Notes: generated by a model not told the origin, from the letters alone. DNA of 64,000 nt from Hermatobates lingyangjiaoensis (GCA_026182355.1 JAPFBL010000002.1:868001-932000); one strand, 5' to 3'; positions 11,153-24,514 are shown, numbered from the stretch's first letter. Translations and numbers: made by a program.

Positions 11153-14093
11153 CTGTTAGGTTTGTTTAAATGCCATTCAAGTTGCAAGTATCTCATGATA
11201 CAAAATTGAGAGATAGTAGTTTTAAAATTAATAACACTACCGTTTTATGCAGTTAAATTAGATTTTACAAAATGATTACCTAATAATATTTAGTTTACAC
11301 TGGGATAGCTGCTCTGATGAGTGGAGTAATCTAATAACATAACCAGTCCCTACTCGTAAGGCTCGAGAGTTCCTTGAACTGACTGAGACCGCGCTTCCAA
11401 ACTCTCCCACTGATACCGATTAACACTACAAACACTAAATCAATTTCTTAATTCATTTTCGAAATCGCTTTCTCTCTTATTATGCTGACTTTAAGTAATC
11501 TTATGTATCATGTTAAAGTCCTGTGAATAATAATCTTATATTTTTATGAGAATCCACTCTCAACTGAATTTGCACTCACTTTATTAAAATGTATTTTAAC
11601 TTTACTGAAAGTGAAAAAAAAATTAGATTGACATTTTTACAAATTGAAACATTATAACAACCTTTAAATAAATTCCTAATATTTTGTCTAACGAGTGCGG
11701 ATAGGTTTGGATTGGTTAATTGATTATGTCATTTCAAAATACCCTTTTTAATAAAAAAGTCGCATAAATTTTAATGAAATCTATCTATTATATATAGAAA
11801 CATAATACTTAGTGTTAAAATGTGCCTTCTTGATTTTAGACAATACTCCATCATACAAAAAGGTACTTTACAGTACTTTAAGACAAAATAAGTACTAATT
11901 TATGGCTATTCTAGTAATATAAAATTTTTATTTTGAAATTTTCCTTATGTGGCAACAGCACATTATAAATTTCATGAAATTGGGAATATTGCAAGGTGCA
12001 ATATAACACTAGAAAGGACACTACAGTTCATCTAGTAATCACTAATCTGGTGTTTTACCTTAATTTTAAAAAACTTAAAAACACATTCTCAATTACATTT
12101 TCAGTTTATATCTTTTCCAAATATTTTATTTTTACCCAAATTCAGTATTATTTAGCAAAGAGTAATTTTTAATAAAACTATATTTTTTCAAAAAGGAAAT
12201 ACTTCTTGAAAAAATGACCATTTTTAAAAGAAATTTATAATGAGACTAATTAATAAAAATGTTAAAATATTGGATTTAGTAATATTAAGTATATGGCCTA
12301 GTAATATAATAAGCTAAGTAATATAGTTATTATGACCTAGCCCTCAAAAACAAAACATACAATATTATTAAGTAATGTAAATGAAGAAGTATTTGTAAAA
12401 ATGTTGAGAGATGTTCAGATGATTTCTTCATAACAATCATTTTGACCTATGTGTAGAAAATAATTGTTATAGGATAAGTTAACCAGTTTCATTAAACCAA
12501 TTCATATCAAATACAAACTAAGATGAATATTTTATACCATTTAATAATGTCTATTCAATATTTTAAATTACAGAACTTATGGTATTCAATATGTTTATAT
12601 GCATACCTATTGAATCATAAACAAAGGGGTGAATGAATCCAATTTAATGTTACAAAAACTCTACAATCAACCGTATTGTGACCCAAATTGTGGAGTAACA
12701 AACATATTTTAAACTCTTCTAAATATTAGTTATTATTTCGTTAAGTGTAACTTTGCTTTTTCATCATAATCGACAAAGTGTTAGTATATTGATTTAAATT
12801 AAGTTAATGGTCCAGTATTTTTGATAATTTGTTAGAGTTGACTCTTGACTTTACTTATAGGAAAGTTAGATGGAAACCACTTCAAAATTTTTAAAACGTT
12901 TTTATAAACTTTTTTCCAAATAATAATGCCCGGAAGAATTTGACAGGATAATTAACTGAGTAAATACTTCTCGTATCACACTTAATTGATAACCATCAAA
13001 TTACGTCCCTTGTCCCTATCAGTCCATATAATGATTTATATTATGATATATTTCACTGAATATACTAATCTTACTAATTAGATATCATTACTTGTCTGAT
13101 TTTATTATTTCCAATTTAAATGGTTTATTTACAAAATTGAAATGTAAACTGTTTTTTTTTCATTTAATACTATATCACTGATATTCAGAGGCAATATATC
13201 TTTCAAGCGTTCACCAATTGTTCTATGAAAATATGCCAATTGCATTTCCATAGTAATTGAAAAATTTTGTGGCCAAAATAAAATAATCACAATTGACCAT
13301 TCATATCAATTATTATTGTTACTATTATAATATAATAAAAAAAAATTCATAAAACATAGAAATATTTCTTTTTCTTCATTGTACGCTGAGCTAACTTGTA
13401 TCAAGAACCTGTGAATCTGGTAGAGATTAGTAATTTCCTTCAAACCTACTACTAACTACAACTTCTACACATAAACATTATAAATATTAAAAAATTTGAT
13501 TTATTAGCGTTATTTAATTAAAAGACATGATAATACAAAGATTATCAATAATACTAGTTCTTATTAGTTCAATTTGGTTGTCTAATTATAAACTTACTCG
13601 CTAATCCTTATAATAAAAAATTATTATTCAAATTATAATAACCTACAAACAGTTAAACCTATAACTATACAAAAACAAAAAAATGTTGGAGGCTTTTCTC
13701 TTTATTATAAATACAAGTTTGCACTTTAATAATATTATTAGTGTATGAAATGAGATGTTCCAATTAATTTCTTTCTTATTTAATTTCAATTTTGTTTAAT
13801 AATAATAACAAAAATATAAAGTATAAAATTACAGTAATATTAAATTTTAACAAATAAATTTACTTTAAATAAGTAGTTATTTTTGTTTCTTTGAAAACTC
13901 TTAACTATAAGCTTTAATCTCCTGTGTTGTTGTATGATAGCAAGGTATGCCTCATTTACTAATTAAACCCCTTAATGTTAGGGGCTGGTAATATTTCCTC
14001 GCCTATTCTACATCTGGAGTCCTAATTTTGTTTTAGTTTTAGTTTTGTTGGCTGACATGATTTTTAAATTAATTTTAATGACTTTTCTTTATA
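11153..14093. other. AT-rich intergenic DNA
   Basis: No gene, long repeat or exon-like segment can be supported. A slightly GC-richer patch is seen at 11335-11420. Confidence 0.5.
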
Positions 14094-14095
14094 TA

Positions 14096-14663
14096 CAGGA
14101 TGGTTGCTAGAAAAGCAGTAAATTTTAAGGTCACATGAGATCATAAATAAAAAGTGCTATTTTAATATAAAATGCTTGTTTACTCATTTCTATTTTGACC
14201 CCTTTTTGAATTGTTTTAGGGTTTTATTTGGTATACCTACTTCATGGAAGGAAACAGAAAACAGTTTCCAGATTTCCAAAGGCAAGTGAGGAGGTTAAAT
14301 GACGTATCCAACCACCTCAAAGTTTTAACAACATTATTAAAATGATGCATGTAATCGTTGAAAAAAAATGATAATACAGCTGGAGATTTTGTCAGTCTCC
14401 AAGTCGGATTTTTACTTCTGAAAAGAATAATCAATTGTCTTTGAAAGTCTGAAAGCTGTTTGCTACTTCCTTCCACGATGTGGGTATCAAATAAAACCTA
14501 AAACAAATCAAAAAGGAACCAAAAGAAAAAGCAGTCAGCACACATTATATTCACAATCTCATCTGACCTTCAAATTTTCTGCCTTTGAAAAAGTTTTTCT
14601 TTGGAAAAGTACAGTTTTTTTTTACTGCTTGATAAATTGTCCGCTTTACTAGCGACCACTCTG
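14096..14663. mobile_element. Non-autonomous TIR DNA transposon, 568 bp
   Basis: The ends are inverted repeats: CAGGATGGTTGCTAGAAAAG at the left matches the reverse complement of CTTTACTAGCGACCACTCTG at the right with a few mismatches, and TA dinucleotides flank both sides (14094-14095, 14664-14665), as for a TA target duplication. A second inner pair of arms lies at about 14203-14290 and 14430-14515 (TTGTTTTAGGGTTTTATTTG against its complement). The open frame across the right inner arm (minus strand, 14237-14476) lacks a recognisable transposase. The TA duplication suggests the Tc1/mariner or a related group, but the superfamily is not certain. Confidence 0.65.
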
Positions 14664-14899
14664 TATTTTATGCATTCTGGTAGAGATATTATTTCATACA
14701 AGCACAATGCTTCATTCGATTTTTTGTTTTATTTAACTTTTGGTCAAATATTCACAATTTTCAATAATATTTTCGAATTATAAAATAATTTTCTTAAAAT
14801 AAATATTTATATTTGGTTCTAACATATTTCTTGAATTAAAATATACTTCTAATATGTTTTCTAAATACTTGTCTTTGATTATTTGAAAGACAGTAATCT

Positions 14900-15080
14900 G
14901 CGCGTAAGAAAAACAAGGGATGCTGCTAGAGCTCATGTGAGTAAACAAATAACTTTGTTTAGGGGTGAAAGAGAGAGAAGCGTGAAGGATAAGAATAGTT
15001 ATTGCTGCAGGGGAGGGGACTGATACGTGACCACACACACCCTTTGGAGAGACCACAATACCATTATATTAGCTAGGGTG
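14900..15080. other. Purine/GC-richer patch
   Basis: Short region with higher GC than its flanks, including a GAAAGAGAGAGAAGCGTGAA stretch and a CA-rich tail. No coding or repeat signature is recognised. It could be regulatory, but support is thin. Confidence 0.2.
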
Positions 15081-15699
15081 GACGCGTGGCAGGTTTTTAA
15101 TAAACATTACCATGAAATGACAAGGAATCTCCTTTATTACTCCATAGTGAGTGAGGATATAAACGAAGGAGCAAGTCCACAAATCTTGTAGCGTTAGTCT
15201 AACATCCCATTCTGGTTACATTTTCAGCAGATGTTACTTTACTGCTGTTCTAGTCATCACATTTATTTATATACGATCGTTGTTGGAATGTCTTTTTTGA
15301 TCAAATGACGCACGTCATGTTAATGATAATAATGCTAATATGTTACAACGTACTATATTATAACATCATTATTGCATTAACATGCAGTTACGTTTTACAT
15401 TTTTGTATATACATATATACTAGTTTAAATAGATACAGAACTTATTTAAGGCACATTTCACTAATGTCTTAGAATTCATGATCTGAATTATTCGATCTTA
15501 CGAACTAATTTCCTGCTTTAACTGAAATAGTAGTTGGTCAAGAAAGAAGTTTCATAAGGATAAACGATGGCTATAATATATAAGATTATATATTATAGGG
15601 TACATAGATGAAGGAAATAAAAATAGATTGATAGAAATAAAAGGAAAATAATGGAAGGATTATCCACAGTGTAACAGGAAAGAATGCACAAAATATTAC

Positions 15700-15990
15700 G
15701 ACGGAAGATTATTTAAAAATAAGGCAACAACAAGGTTTTTATATAACTGAAGAGGGGATTAAGGTTCTAAGGCAATAAAAGAAGGTTAGATAAGGTATGA
15801 AGAAAACAGAAGAAGGTTAACAAGGTTTTAAAACAAAAGGAACAGTTAAATAAGGTTATAGCATAATAAGGGAAGGTTAACTAAGTTTATATTATAACAT
15901 AAGGTCTGCTAAGTTACGTGATTGCAGAGGTTAAATAAGGCTATAAAATAACAGAAAAAGATGAATAAAGCAAAGGTTATAGAGACACAG
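15700..15990 (+). repeat. Degenerate minisatellite (AAGGTTAAATAAGGTTATA-like)
   Basis: About eight imperfect repeats of a 30-40 bp unit, with the recurring core (G)AAGGTTA(A/G)ATAAGGTTATA separated by AATAACAGAAG-like linkers. The open frame at 15961-16164 begins in the last unit and is probably not a gene. Confidence 0.75.
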
Positions 15991-17079
15991 AAGAAAATTA
16001 TTAGAGAAAAAGAGTTCATAAACAAGAGAAAAGTAGTTATCCAAGTTCTTCTCGCGAGCTTTTGGCAACTATTCACCACTAGCAAGCATGCAACAGATAA
16101 TGATGATAGCAGGGGGTCTTCTAGATTCTATGATGTTTGCATATCCCAGAGAATTCTCGTCTAAATTTTTAAAAATGAGGTACTTTTTTTCTTCTTAAGA
16201 AATCTGTAAGGATTGTTTTAGCTCGATTTATATCTTGCCATTTTTCCTTTGACCATCTTTCACTAATTTTGAGAGCATACATAACATTAGAGCCATTATC
16301 ATGAAGCATTCTTTTTCTTATAATAACAAGGATATCTGAATAGCCTACAAAATCTAGTTGATTATTTACAACTTATCAACCCAATACGGGCAAAACTAAT
16401 CCCAACAGTACCTGAAGACCGCACTTACTGGTCACAATTTTATGAGTATAGGTGGTAGATCCTTTACTTACACTATTCTTCTTGTGTTAGATATTATTCT
16501 TGCAATCCATTCCGTAGCTCTTGGATTAAAACACTCATGTTCCCTGTATTCTACAGCATGTAACAAAATCACCTTGAATATTCAAGCCGCTCTCTAATTC
16601 TTTAATATAGAAGAAGCTTTTGAAAATATCTTTTGAATCCATTGAGTCAGCAGTAATACAGAGATGTAAAATCCCATGAACTATAAAATGGATTACAAAA
16701 CTTTAACGTTAGCATAATTAATGTAAATGTAGGATCTACTGCAAATGAAAATTCGATCTCTAAAGGCTGTCTTCAGTGATGTATACTCACTTAATGTGAT
16801 CAGGAGCTCTGAATGACCTACTGCATACTCTAAATAATCAAAGTTACAGTATGGATGATTATTACAAAGGAAATAAACCCTAGATGGTACTGTATTCATG
16901 GTTATTCTGCCTGGTCCCTAAATAGTTGAAAGATGGTTATCCAGATAATTCTGGATATAAATTCGGTTTTTAAACCCTTCTGAAAAAGAAAAAAAGTAGG
17001 TCCCAACGCCTCTTCATTAAAAATACTAATATATAACCCTCAAAGGTGATTAAATATTCTGAAAACCTATTAAATACTA

Positions 17080-17700
17080 TATATAATGATGATTATGATA
17101 CTCTAGGCCATGCAGAAGACCTTTTACCAGAAGAAGAATACTTAATAGTACTGCTGTTCAGATTATGCAGCATGCTTCCCAAATGGTTAAAATATGAGTG
17201 AAGGAAAAATATTTGGGTATAAATCTACTGAAAACGGTCCTTATATTTTTTTGAAGGTACAAAAAAAAGATTAATCTAAAGCTATGAATATTATGGACAT
17301 ACTATTTGAGGTTCTTTATATGAAAGACTAAACTGGAAAAGTCATGTAAGCGATACATTGGCTAATGCTACAAACGCAAGGTTCCACTGTGAGTGATTCT
17401 TTGGTAAAACTTTGGATCTTAACCCTCTAATCTATACTTTGGCCATAAAAATTATTATTATTTCTATGCAAAAACTAATGTCTAATGGGTCCGTTGTATA
17501 GTATCCAAGATAAATGGAAAAAGTACTCAAATTAAGCTTACTAAACTATTGATAAGCATGTCTAAGAGAAACAGAAGCAATAACGGCATCGAAAAGTCCC
17601 TCTTATATGTTTTGCCAAGAATGAAGTAATTTGCAGACTATTGAGACTGTTTAAAATGAATAAGCCTCAATTAAACATGAAACTTTCAACAACATAATAG
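17080..17700 (+). pseudogene. LINE reverse-transcriptase relic
   Basis: Broken coding DNA related to the palm-thumb part of a Jockey-type LINE reverse transcriptase. HAEDL at about 17106 sits where the catalytic F/Y-A-D-D box is expected, and after several stops and shifts a GINLLKTVLIF-like segment corresponds to the 'N-P-x-K-T' block. The sequence is similar at DNA level to 27100-27640 (GGGTATAAATCTRCYRAAAACGGT). Many stops and frameshifts show it is dead. Confidence 0.5.
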
Positions 17701-18235
17701 AACGAAACAGTAATAGTTGTGTCTATATATTAGCCATTACAATTCCCTCACAAAATATTTCACTGTGGTATTAAGTGTTGTATGATTAAGTTTTTTGTGG
17801 TACTGAGGTGTGTGATTTAAAAAATTGTATACTCTATTATTTAAAATGATGCGATATAGTATTTTGTAATAAATATGTTAAAATAGTATTGTTCCGGTGA
17901 AAACAACTCTGTCAAAATAGTATTGTTCCAATGAAGATTAGCTACTCATTAATATTCTTATTTTAATGTTAGTTTTTTAATTAATTAGTTTTTGTTAGTA
18001 CTCCCAGCAAATGACTCTCATCTAATCTGTTACTTAAATACGATCCTGAAATAAATCTGCCAAGAGGTTGTTACCTGTGGAATATATTAGCTGTTATTTT
18101 TAAAGTTATACTGCCCATTCAAAATGGAAGAATCCAAACTTCATCAAGTTTTTCTTGTATAAGTAAAATACTAAACACAATATTGCAAGTGTTTCTAATA
18201 ACAAAAGATTAGGAAAAATTATTACTTTTTATTTT

Positions 18236-18600
18236 ACTTTGAGTAAAGTATGGTAATCACAAAAAAGTGTATTTCGATATTTTGACGGATTTACAAGTTT
18301 TTCTGTCCCTTGATTCCACTTTTAAGTTATTTTGATGACGAGGATAGTGATGATAAAAAAGGTTGTGGAAACGCTACAGCTTACACCGTTCGATAAATCA
18401 AATTCATATTTACTCAAAAATGGCCTTTATAGTTAAGTAGTGCCTTATAGTTATTGGGCAATATTTCATCATGGTAAAGTTACTTTTTCAGTCAATATGT
18501 GTTTTCAGACAACATTTTTTTCCCCTAAACTACTAACAGTAGAATAATATTAAAGTTTTGGAATTATTGTAAAACCACTATTAGTAACATAATAGAGGTT
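18236..18600 (+). repeat. Dispersed repeat family R1, copy 1
   Basis: Starts with TTTGAGTAAAGTATGGTAAT and continues with a TTTCGATATTTTGACGGATTTACAAGTTT-type segment, then a later block CCTAAACTACTAACAGTAGA (18524 on). The same series of blocks recurs at 24290-25060, 26575-26800, 37680-37790 (minus) and 63180-63545. No coding potential is seen, and the class is unknown. Confidence 0.6.
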
Positions 18601-18984
18601 TAGCTTTTTTCATTAACCATAGAGGTCGGTTTTTTATTAAAACATAAAGATTTTACTTTATGCTTGATTCTGAAAGTTTGTGTATAAGATTATAGTTATA
18701 CTGTTTTTAAGGGTTTAATTTGTGGCAGCATGAATTCATAGTGTGTGAATAAACATGGCTATAGGGACCACAATTAAACAGAACACAGTCTTGCTTTAGC
18801 TTTTAAACAGATAATTTAACTTGAGTAAGAAAGAAGAATTTGATTTTATAAAACTTTTCTGAAATGGGAATTTTTTCTTTAATTACCCAATTATGAGGAA
18901 ATGATTGTAAAACTATAAATAAGTTGTAATGACATTAAGTAAATGGAGTCAAATGTATTCAGATAGGGTCCTAATTATAAAAGA

Positions 18985-19215
18985 GAGATATAAATGTGAG
19001 TTTGAAAGAGAGCATTATTGAGAGGGATGAAGGAGGCATTTGATGGATACCCATGGAGACGGCTGAATGCGAATGAGGAGGGATGTATTCAGGACGCTAG
19101 CCGTTAGGGCTCCTGACCCCTAATGTGCATGCCGCTTAGACACCACTTACCGCCTCGCACCCCGCCTGCCTATTAGCTTACCCCTCTTACTTCTACCTTA
19201 AATCAAACCACACAT
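18985..19215. promoter_or_regulatory. GC-rich island (candidate regulatory element)
   Basis: A sharply GC-richer stretch with no repeat character, including GAGACGGCTGAATGCG and CCGCCTCGCACCCCGCC, in otherwise AT-rich DNA. No open frame of note. It may be a conserved non-coding element of the Pitx domain, which is an inference from composition. Confidence 0.3.
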
Positions 19216-19984
19216 CATCTTAGGTTTTCCCTTATTTTGAAAAATGTCTCTAAGCCTAGTAATTTATTACTTTGCTTGCATTCAAGTATAGTGATAAAAA
19301 AAAAATATCGATTTTAACATTTTTGACAGTTTGACAGAATTTTGAAATTCCGTCAAATTTTCAAAGTTTTGAATTTTACCCAAGATCAATAGTCAACATA
19401 CAATTAAATTGGCAAATATATGTTTCTTGATGTGAAAAAGAACATTATTGTATTTTCTCAACATAGCACAACGAAAAAATACGTTTTTGTACTTTATGTC
19501 AAAGTATATACTAATTTCCTCTGTATAAAAACTTTAAACGTTGACATACTATTGCAAAAATATGAATATTTTCAATAAAAATTTATTGACTTATTGATTA
19601 TTACATGATGCAATATGACAAAAATATAACAATGAGGTTCTACCAAAAAAAAATTTGCCGAATTAATTTCTTTAATTTTATTCAAGTCTATATTATGCGT
19701 AACTCTATACGAATTTCTGCAATGTCATATTCAAATATGTCCTTTAATCTATTCAATAAGTTATTTTTAAGTCAAACAACTTAATTGTTTAAATAACAAG
19801 AACCCGCCGTTATAACTGCATTTCAACCGAGTTAAGATATATCAGCCACAAAATTCTCAATATTATGTACTTGTCATAATCACTTGCAATAATAAAGTAA
19901 AAGATCGAAAACACTATTAAAATAGAATAAACACTCTGACCTGTGCATGATTATAACTTAGAATTGTTTCATTTAATAATTGAC

Positions 19985-20035
19985 ACCTAGAATTAGCGTG
20001 GGGCCTATAGGGTGCGGCCGCAGGGTTACACTGGG
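19985..20035. other. Small GC-rich patch
   Basis: About 50 bp containing GGGTGCGGCCGCAGGG in AT-rich surroundings. Nothing else can be said of it. Confidence 0.2.
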
Positions 20036-20503
20036 CTACAGTATTTCATGTTATTATTTCATGTCTATAGTATCCCTATCAACAATTTAGTTATATAATT
20101 TCAAATGCATATATAGATACCCGTAACGCTTGCAGAAACTTTCAACAGAAAATAAATACAGAGATCGAACATGCACAGGACACATGAAATCCAAGACTAG
20201 ATTCATAGACAGTAATGTACAATGCAACACATCAAAGTGTCTATATATTGTTGTTATGATTTAATTAATATTAATTAAACGTGAGCATGGGCACAATGAA
20301 GTGGTAGCATTTTAATGCATAAATGTGTATGTGTATAAATATCTCTTGTGGAAACTTAAAAAAGGAAATAGATAGAAATGTTGAGAACCCATAGGCACAT
20401 TGGTACGTACACATCATTTACGTACACCTTAGAGTTTTCACGTTTAACTATCTATGTATATATATAATAAATTGAATAAAATTGAATCTACATGGACTAT
20501 AAA

Positions 20504-20694
20504 ACTTTAAATTACAGAAAGCACGATACAGAAAAAGGAATAAAAAGCACACTTACTGAATTCTCAATATTTCTAACTGTTGTTCGTCCTCTCTTCTAGT
20601 CTACTCTTGATGACGAATAACAGTTCGAAATATTGAGAATTCAGTAAGTTTGCTTGTTATTCCTTTCTCTCTGTCGTGTTTTCTGAAATTTCAA
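20504..20694. repeat. Foldback repeat with PLE-type motif
   Basis: Arms at about 20504-20588 and 20609-20694 are imperfect inverted repeats (ACTGAATTCTCAATATTTC against GAAATATTGAGAATTCAGT). The junction contains TTGATGACGAATAACAG followed by TTCGAAATATTG, the TGATGA...CGAAA arrangement seen in the other Penelope-like terminal repeats here. A related motif lies on the minus strand at 20757-20800. A TA-rich tract follows near 20900. Confidence 0.6.
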
Positions 20695-20756
20695 GTATAT
20701 ATATGTACTTTAAAAATGTTGAGAAACATGAATGAAAAACAGATACTAAGACTCAC

Positions 20757-20800
20757 ATTCAATATTTCGACCCTTTTAACGGTCGGCCTCGGGAATGAAA
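20757..20800 (-). ncRNA. Hammerhead-like PLE terminal motif
   Basis: On the minus strand CCGAGGCCGACC, a short loop and GGGTCGAAATATTG place a GACC/GGGTC stem directly before the GAAA box. It shares the CGAAATATTG end with the foldback repeat at 20504-20694. Probably a partial terminal repeat of a Penelope-like element. Confidence 0.35.
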
Positions 20801-20899
20801 ATAGAGCAGCGAGAAGGCGAAAGCTCGCCTGTTTAGACTTTTGTATACAGCGAAAGCTCGCAAGTATTCAAACTCAACTATATTAGTCGTCTATATGTT

Positions 20900-21146
20900 T
20901 ATACATATATATATACTTTAAATTACACAAAACACGAAATGTTCATTAAAATTCTTTTATTCATCTCCTGCTGTCCATGCTTTGTGTAATTTAAATTTTT
21001 ACAAGTCTGTGTGGACCGTTTCTCCAACCGTCGCTTCGCAAGTGCGCTTGGTGTCCCTATCTGAACTCTCCTGATTGTTGAAGGCTCTCCAAACACTGTA
21101 ACTAACTTCATTGATTGCATCACCTGTTTATTTATTGTAATTTTTC

Positions 21147-21149
<3 letters not shown>
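20900..21149. repeat. Probable PLE-derived segment before a (TA)n array
   Basis: The end of this segment, ACTTCATTGATTGCATCAC (about 21107-21125), recurs at about 51117-51136, and in both places a (TA)n array follows closely. At the left, TTTAAATTACACAAA and its complement TTTGTGTAATTTAAA form a short inverted repeat (20919-20996 region). No domain is recognised in the minus-strand frame that crosses it. Confidence 0.4.

Positions 21150-21197
<48 letters not shown>
21150..21197. repeat. (TA)n microsatellite
   Basis: TA array of about 48 bp between two PLE-like segments. Confidence 0.97.
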
Positions 21198-21200
<3 letters not shown>

Positions 21201-21360
21201 TAATAATCAAAATAACACTTGATGTAATAGATGGATTAATTTACCACAACGAAACTAATTTGGAAACAATGCTCAAAGGCCTTGCGTCAACACAATATTT
21301 GTTGACGAAAGGCCTTAGAGCATTGTTTCCAAATTAGTTTCATTGTGGTAAAATAATCCG
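21198..21360. repeat. Foldback repeat, PLE-like family 2
   Basis: Inverted arms at about 21234-21290 and 21301-21360 share GGAAACAATGCTC(T)AAGG and the complement. The left flank plus left arm is repeated in direct orientation at 41458-41570 (ATGAATAATAATCAAAATAA onward), which also starts at the end of a (TA)n run. A short TA run follows at 21361-21378. The GTTGACGAAAGGCC segment fits the GAAA side of the hammerhead-like motif. Confidence 0.7.
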
Positions 21361-21599
21361 TATATATATATATATATTCTTTGATGTATAGTTACATATC
21401 TTTCATGACAGTACTGCCACTATGTATGTAGCCACAATTTAGGTAGAAAATGGCTACATAACTTTGATTCAAATTAAAAAATATTATTCATTCTTGATTT
21501 TAAATACAAATAGCTAAGAATATAACTAAAGCAATGTTTTAACTGAAATCTGTTTGTTTATTTAATTAGAAAATACATTTAACATGAAAGGGATTCTTA

Positions 21600-21990
21600 A
21601 ATCAGCTTAATGGAGTAGTATGGTCTGTAGAAATGTTAGTTGAGTGGAAAGAGAAGTAAGAAGTACGAAGAGGGAAGACTCGATTTATTTAATTATATAG
21701 TGATTAGGTTGCGGAGGGTTATAAAGAGCGGCGGGTAAGTGGAGTGGAACGATATAGAAAAGGGTGGCGTTATTTTAAATAAATTAGGTTGGAGGTGGGG
21801 GCGTGACAGGGGCTTAGCCTAAGGCGGCCGGCTTTAGGCCGGCAGTCATTTGATCCGTTTAAGAAAATTTGCGCTTCACACAAAGGCAGGCGGGATTTAA
21901 CCGGCTTTAGGGTTAAGTGGTGCCTCACCACCAGCTAGTACGGGTCGCGGCTAACTACACCTTTGAATCTTGCTCGATGGCACACAGAAC
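21600..21990. promoter_or_regulatory. GC-rich island (candidate regulatory element)
   Basis: About 400 bp with high GC and no repeat signature. It contains a perfect hairpin, GCCGGC-TTTAG-GCCGGC (21827-21843), and the related ACCGGCTTTAGGGTT further right. No long open frame. A candidate enhancer or structured element, inferred from composition and its isolated position. Confidence 0.35.
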
Positions 21991-24289
21991 CAGGGGAAAC
22001 GGAAAACAACATGAGGAAACTAATACTAAGGCATAGTTCTATTAAAGATTTTAATTAATACAAACACTAAGAACATGTTATTTATTTTGTCTTACTACTT
22101 TTATGAGAATACTCTTATTTCTCTTCAAGGTATTGATAATTATTTTATTAGGTAGATTTATTTATAAAAGGAAGAGATAGCGAAATTTAATTTTGAAAAA
22201 CAAGACAATAATCTGTTTCAATATACATGTATAGGTGAAAATCTCTCTATATTTGCATTATATCAGCACTATTAAATTATTTATAGATCACAAAGGAATT
22301 TCTTTACTCCTGTTTTTGAAGTTTCATTAAAACTAATTTTTTTTATTTAAAGTTCATTTTAGAATATTTTAGAGTATTTCAAAATAATATTTATTCCTAT
22401 ATTTTGATAAGTGAGGTTTGAGGTTCAGCCGCAACGTTCTTGCTGTTAATTTTGAAGATTCCAGGTTTAAGTTTGGGTAATAACCCTAGATCTGTTATGC
22501 GTGAAATTAAAAATCTTATCTGTACTGCCACTTAGAAAATGGCTTAAAGAAATTTGTTCTTTTGGACTGCACGACGTCAGATGCTTGTTAAAGACCCCTA
22601 CTAGATTAAACTTGAGTAATGCAACTGTAGATCTTCCGATATAAAATCAACCAATTGTAATAATGTAGGATGCGATTAAAACAAAAATCATAGCTATATT
22701 TATTACTTCTGAACAACATAATATTTATGTTACTTTAATATACTTTAATGTTGCAAGGACCAACAATCGGCGCGGAGCAAGACGAGGCTGTGACAAATAT
22801 CACAGAAATTCAGATATCAACTGATCAACCTGTCAGCAAATGCACACATTCCAAGAGGAGGTGTTGTCTAACAAATCAAATAAATAAACTCATTCATCTT
22901 TAGAAGATATAACATAATAACTGCTCCCATTTGACTCTGTTTACGTTAGTAGTAGAACAGTTAACAGAAATCGCACTTCTCTGTAAAATATATTGTCTTT
23001 TTTACAAATACATACACCATTTATACATCTAAAAAATATTCCTAGTTGAATGCTTCAAATGTTCTAAATAATGCAAAAATATGAATTGATAGGAACTCCA
23101 CTTCAAATTAAACTGTCAGGCAAACTCTCCCATGTAGTTTTACTGAAAAATTTCATATTTCTAGCCTGAATAACAGTTTTGACTGAAGGTTTCTTCTTTT
23201 TCAGTCACTCTTATATGATGTGAAACTCACTTTTTAACATATTTCATTCCAAATATATTAGTAGAGAATTATAAAAGAGAACACCAATAGCTTACACTGT
23301 CACCCACGAGTGCTACATTACACAATCTTTGGTCTTATTTATATTTAAAACTTGGCTGAGTCACAAAACAGAGATATTAACAACAAATAAACAAGTTTTG
23401 GAAGGACTAAGGTTGTTTTGACACTGACTTTGTTGCATCAGCTACAAAGATCTTAACTTGAATCCATAATATATGATTGTTTATGTTTTCTAACATTTGA
23501 AATGTACGACTAGTTTGAAATGAAATTATATATTCATGGGCTTAGGAAGAAATAAAAAAAAATAAAAAGACAGATTTAGAGAGGTTTTCAGTCAAAATGG
23601 ATAATCTCGAAATCTGGAAGTATTTATATACAGCGTTATTTTCAAGACAAACTGCCTCAAACTAATTAACTAATAGTTAAATGTCATGAACCTAGCTTTC
23701 ACTAACATCTTATTAACAAACACATAATCCCAGATGAAACAAACCATCCACCATGGACTGTTCAGATAGTAACAACCCCACTTTTCTTATTAATTGACAA
23801 AAGAACTTTATCTCATCTCCTCCTCATTCAGTCCCTCCTGTTTTCAACAAACTTCATCAAATCTGTTTTGATTTGACAAACCATATAATTTTGGCAACTT
23901 ATTCACCAATGCAGCTGCTAAATCCTCTCCGACTGACATGAAGTATACAGCTAAAAGGTAAACTTTGAGGTTGTTTTACCTGTCCTATGATCAATCCGAC
24001 TACATCTTTTATTTCCCCTTTTAATCCTAACAATTATCATACACACACTTTCCTCATTCACCTGTACTAAGTGTCTATCGATTAGACTGTACTCAATCCG
24101 ATTCATTTTATCTGGGTTTAGCTATCACTAAATTATTGATCACATCCTTTCTTTGTTAATTAACTTAATTATCATTTAAATTTAAAGTAGATAATTACTT
24201 TATTTTATTAATCTTCTATTGGATTAAACTTCATTTTTCATAAAAAGTCTGTTTGTATTACTATTTTTTCCCAGTTTTTTTTCTTTTTC

Positions 24290-24480
24290 AGTTATTACTT
24301 TAAGTAAAAGTAAAGTATACTTTTACTATAAGTAAAGCATAGTGATCGTGAAGAAATTCGATCTCGAGATTTTGGTGGAACTACATGTTTTGAGGTACCA
24401 GAAGTCGTTTTATGAAGTGTTTGTGTGTGTGTTTGTGTATGTATGTGTGTATGTATGTGTGTGTCTTTGTGTGTGTATGC

Positions 24481-24514
<34 letters not shown>

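Noticed and set aside
16390..16450. Another hammerhead-like motif (CTGAAGACCGCAC...GGTCACAA)
   Set aside because: It has the first box and a GACC/GGTC stem, but the GAAA box is absent.
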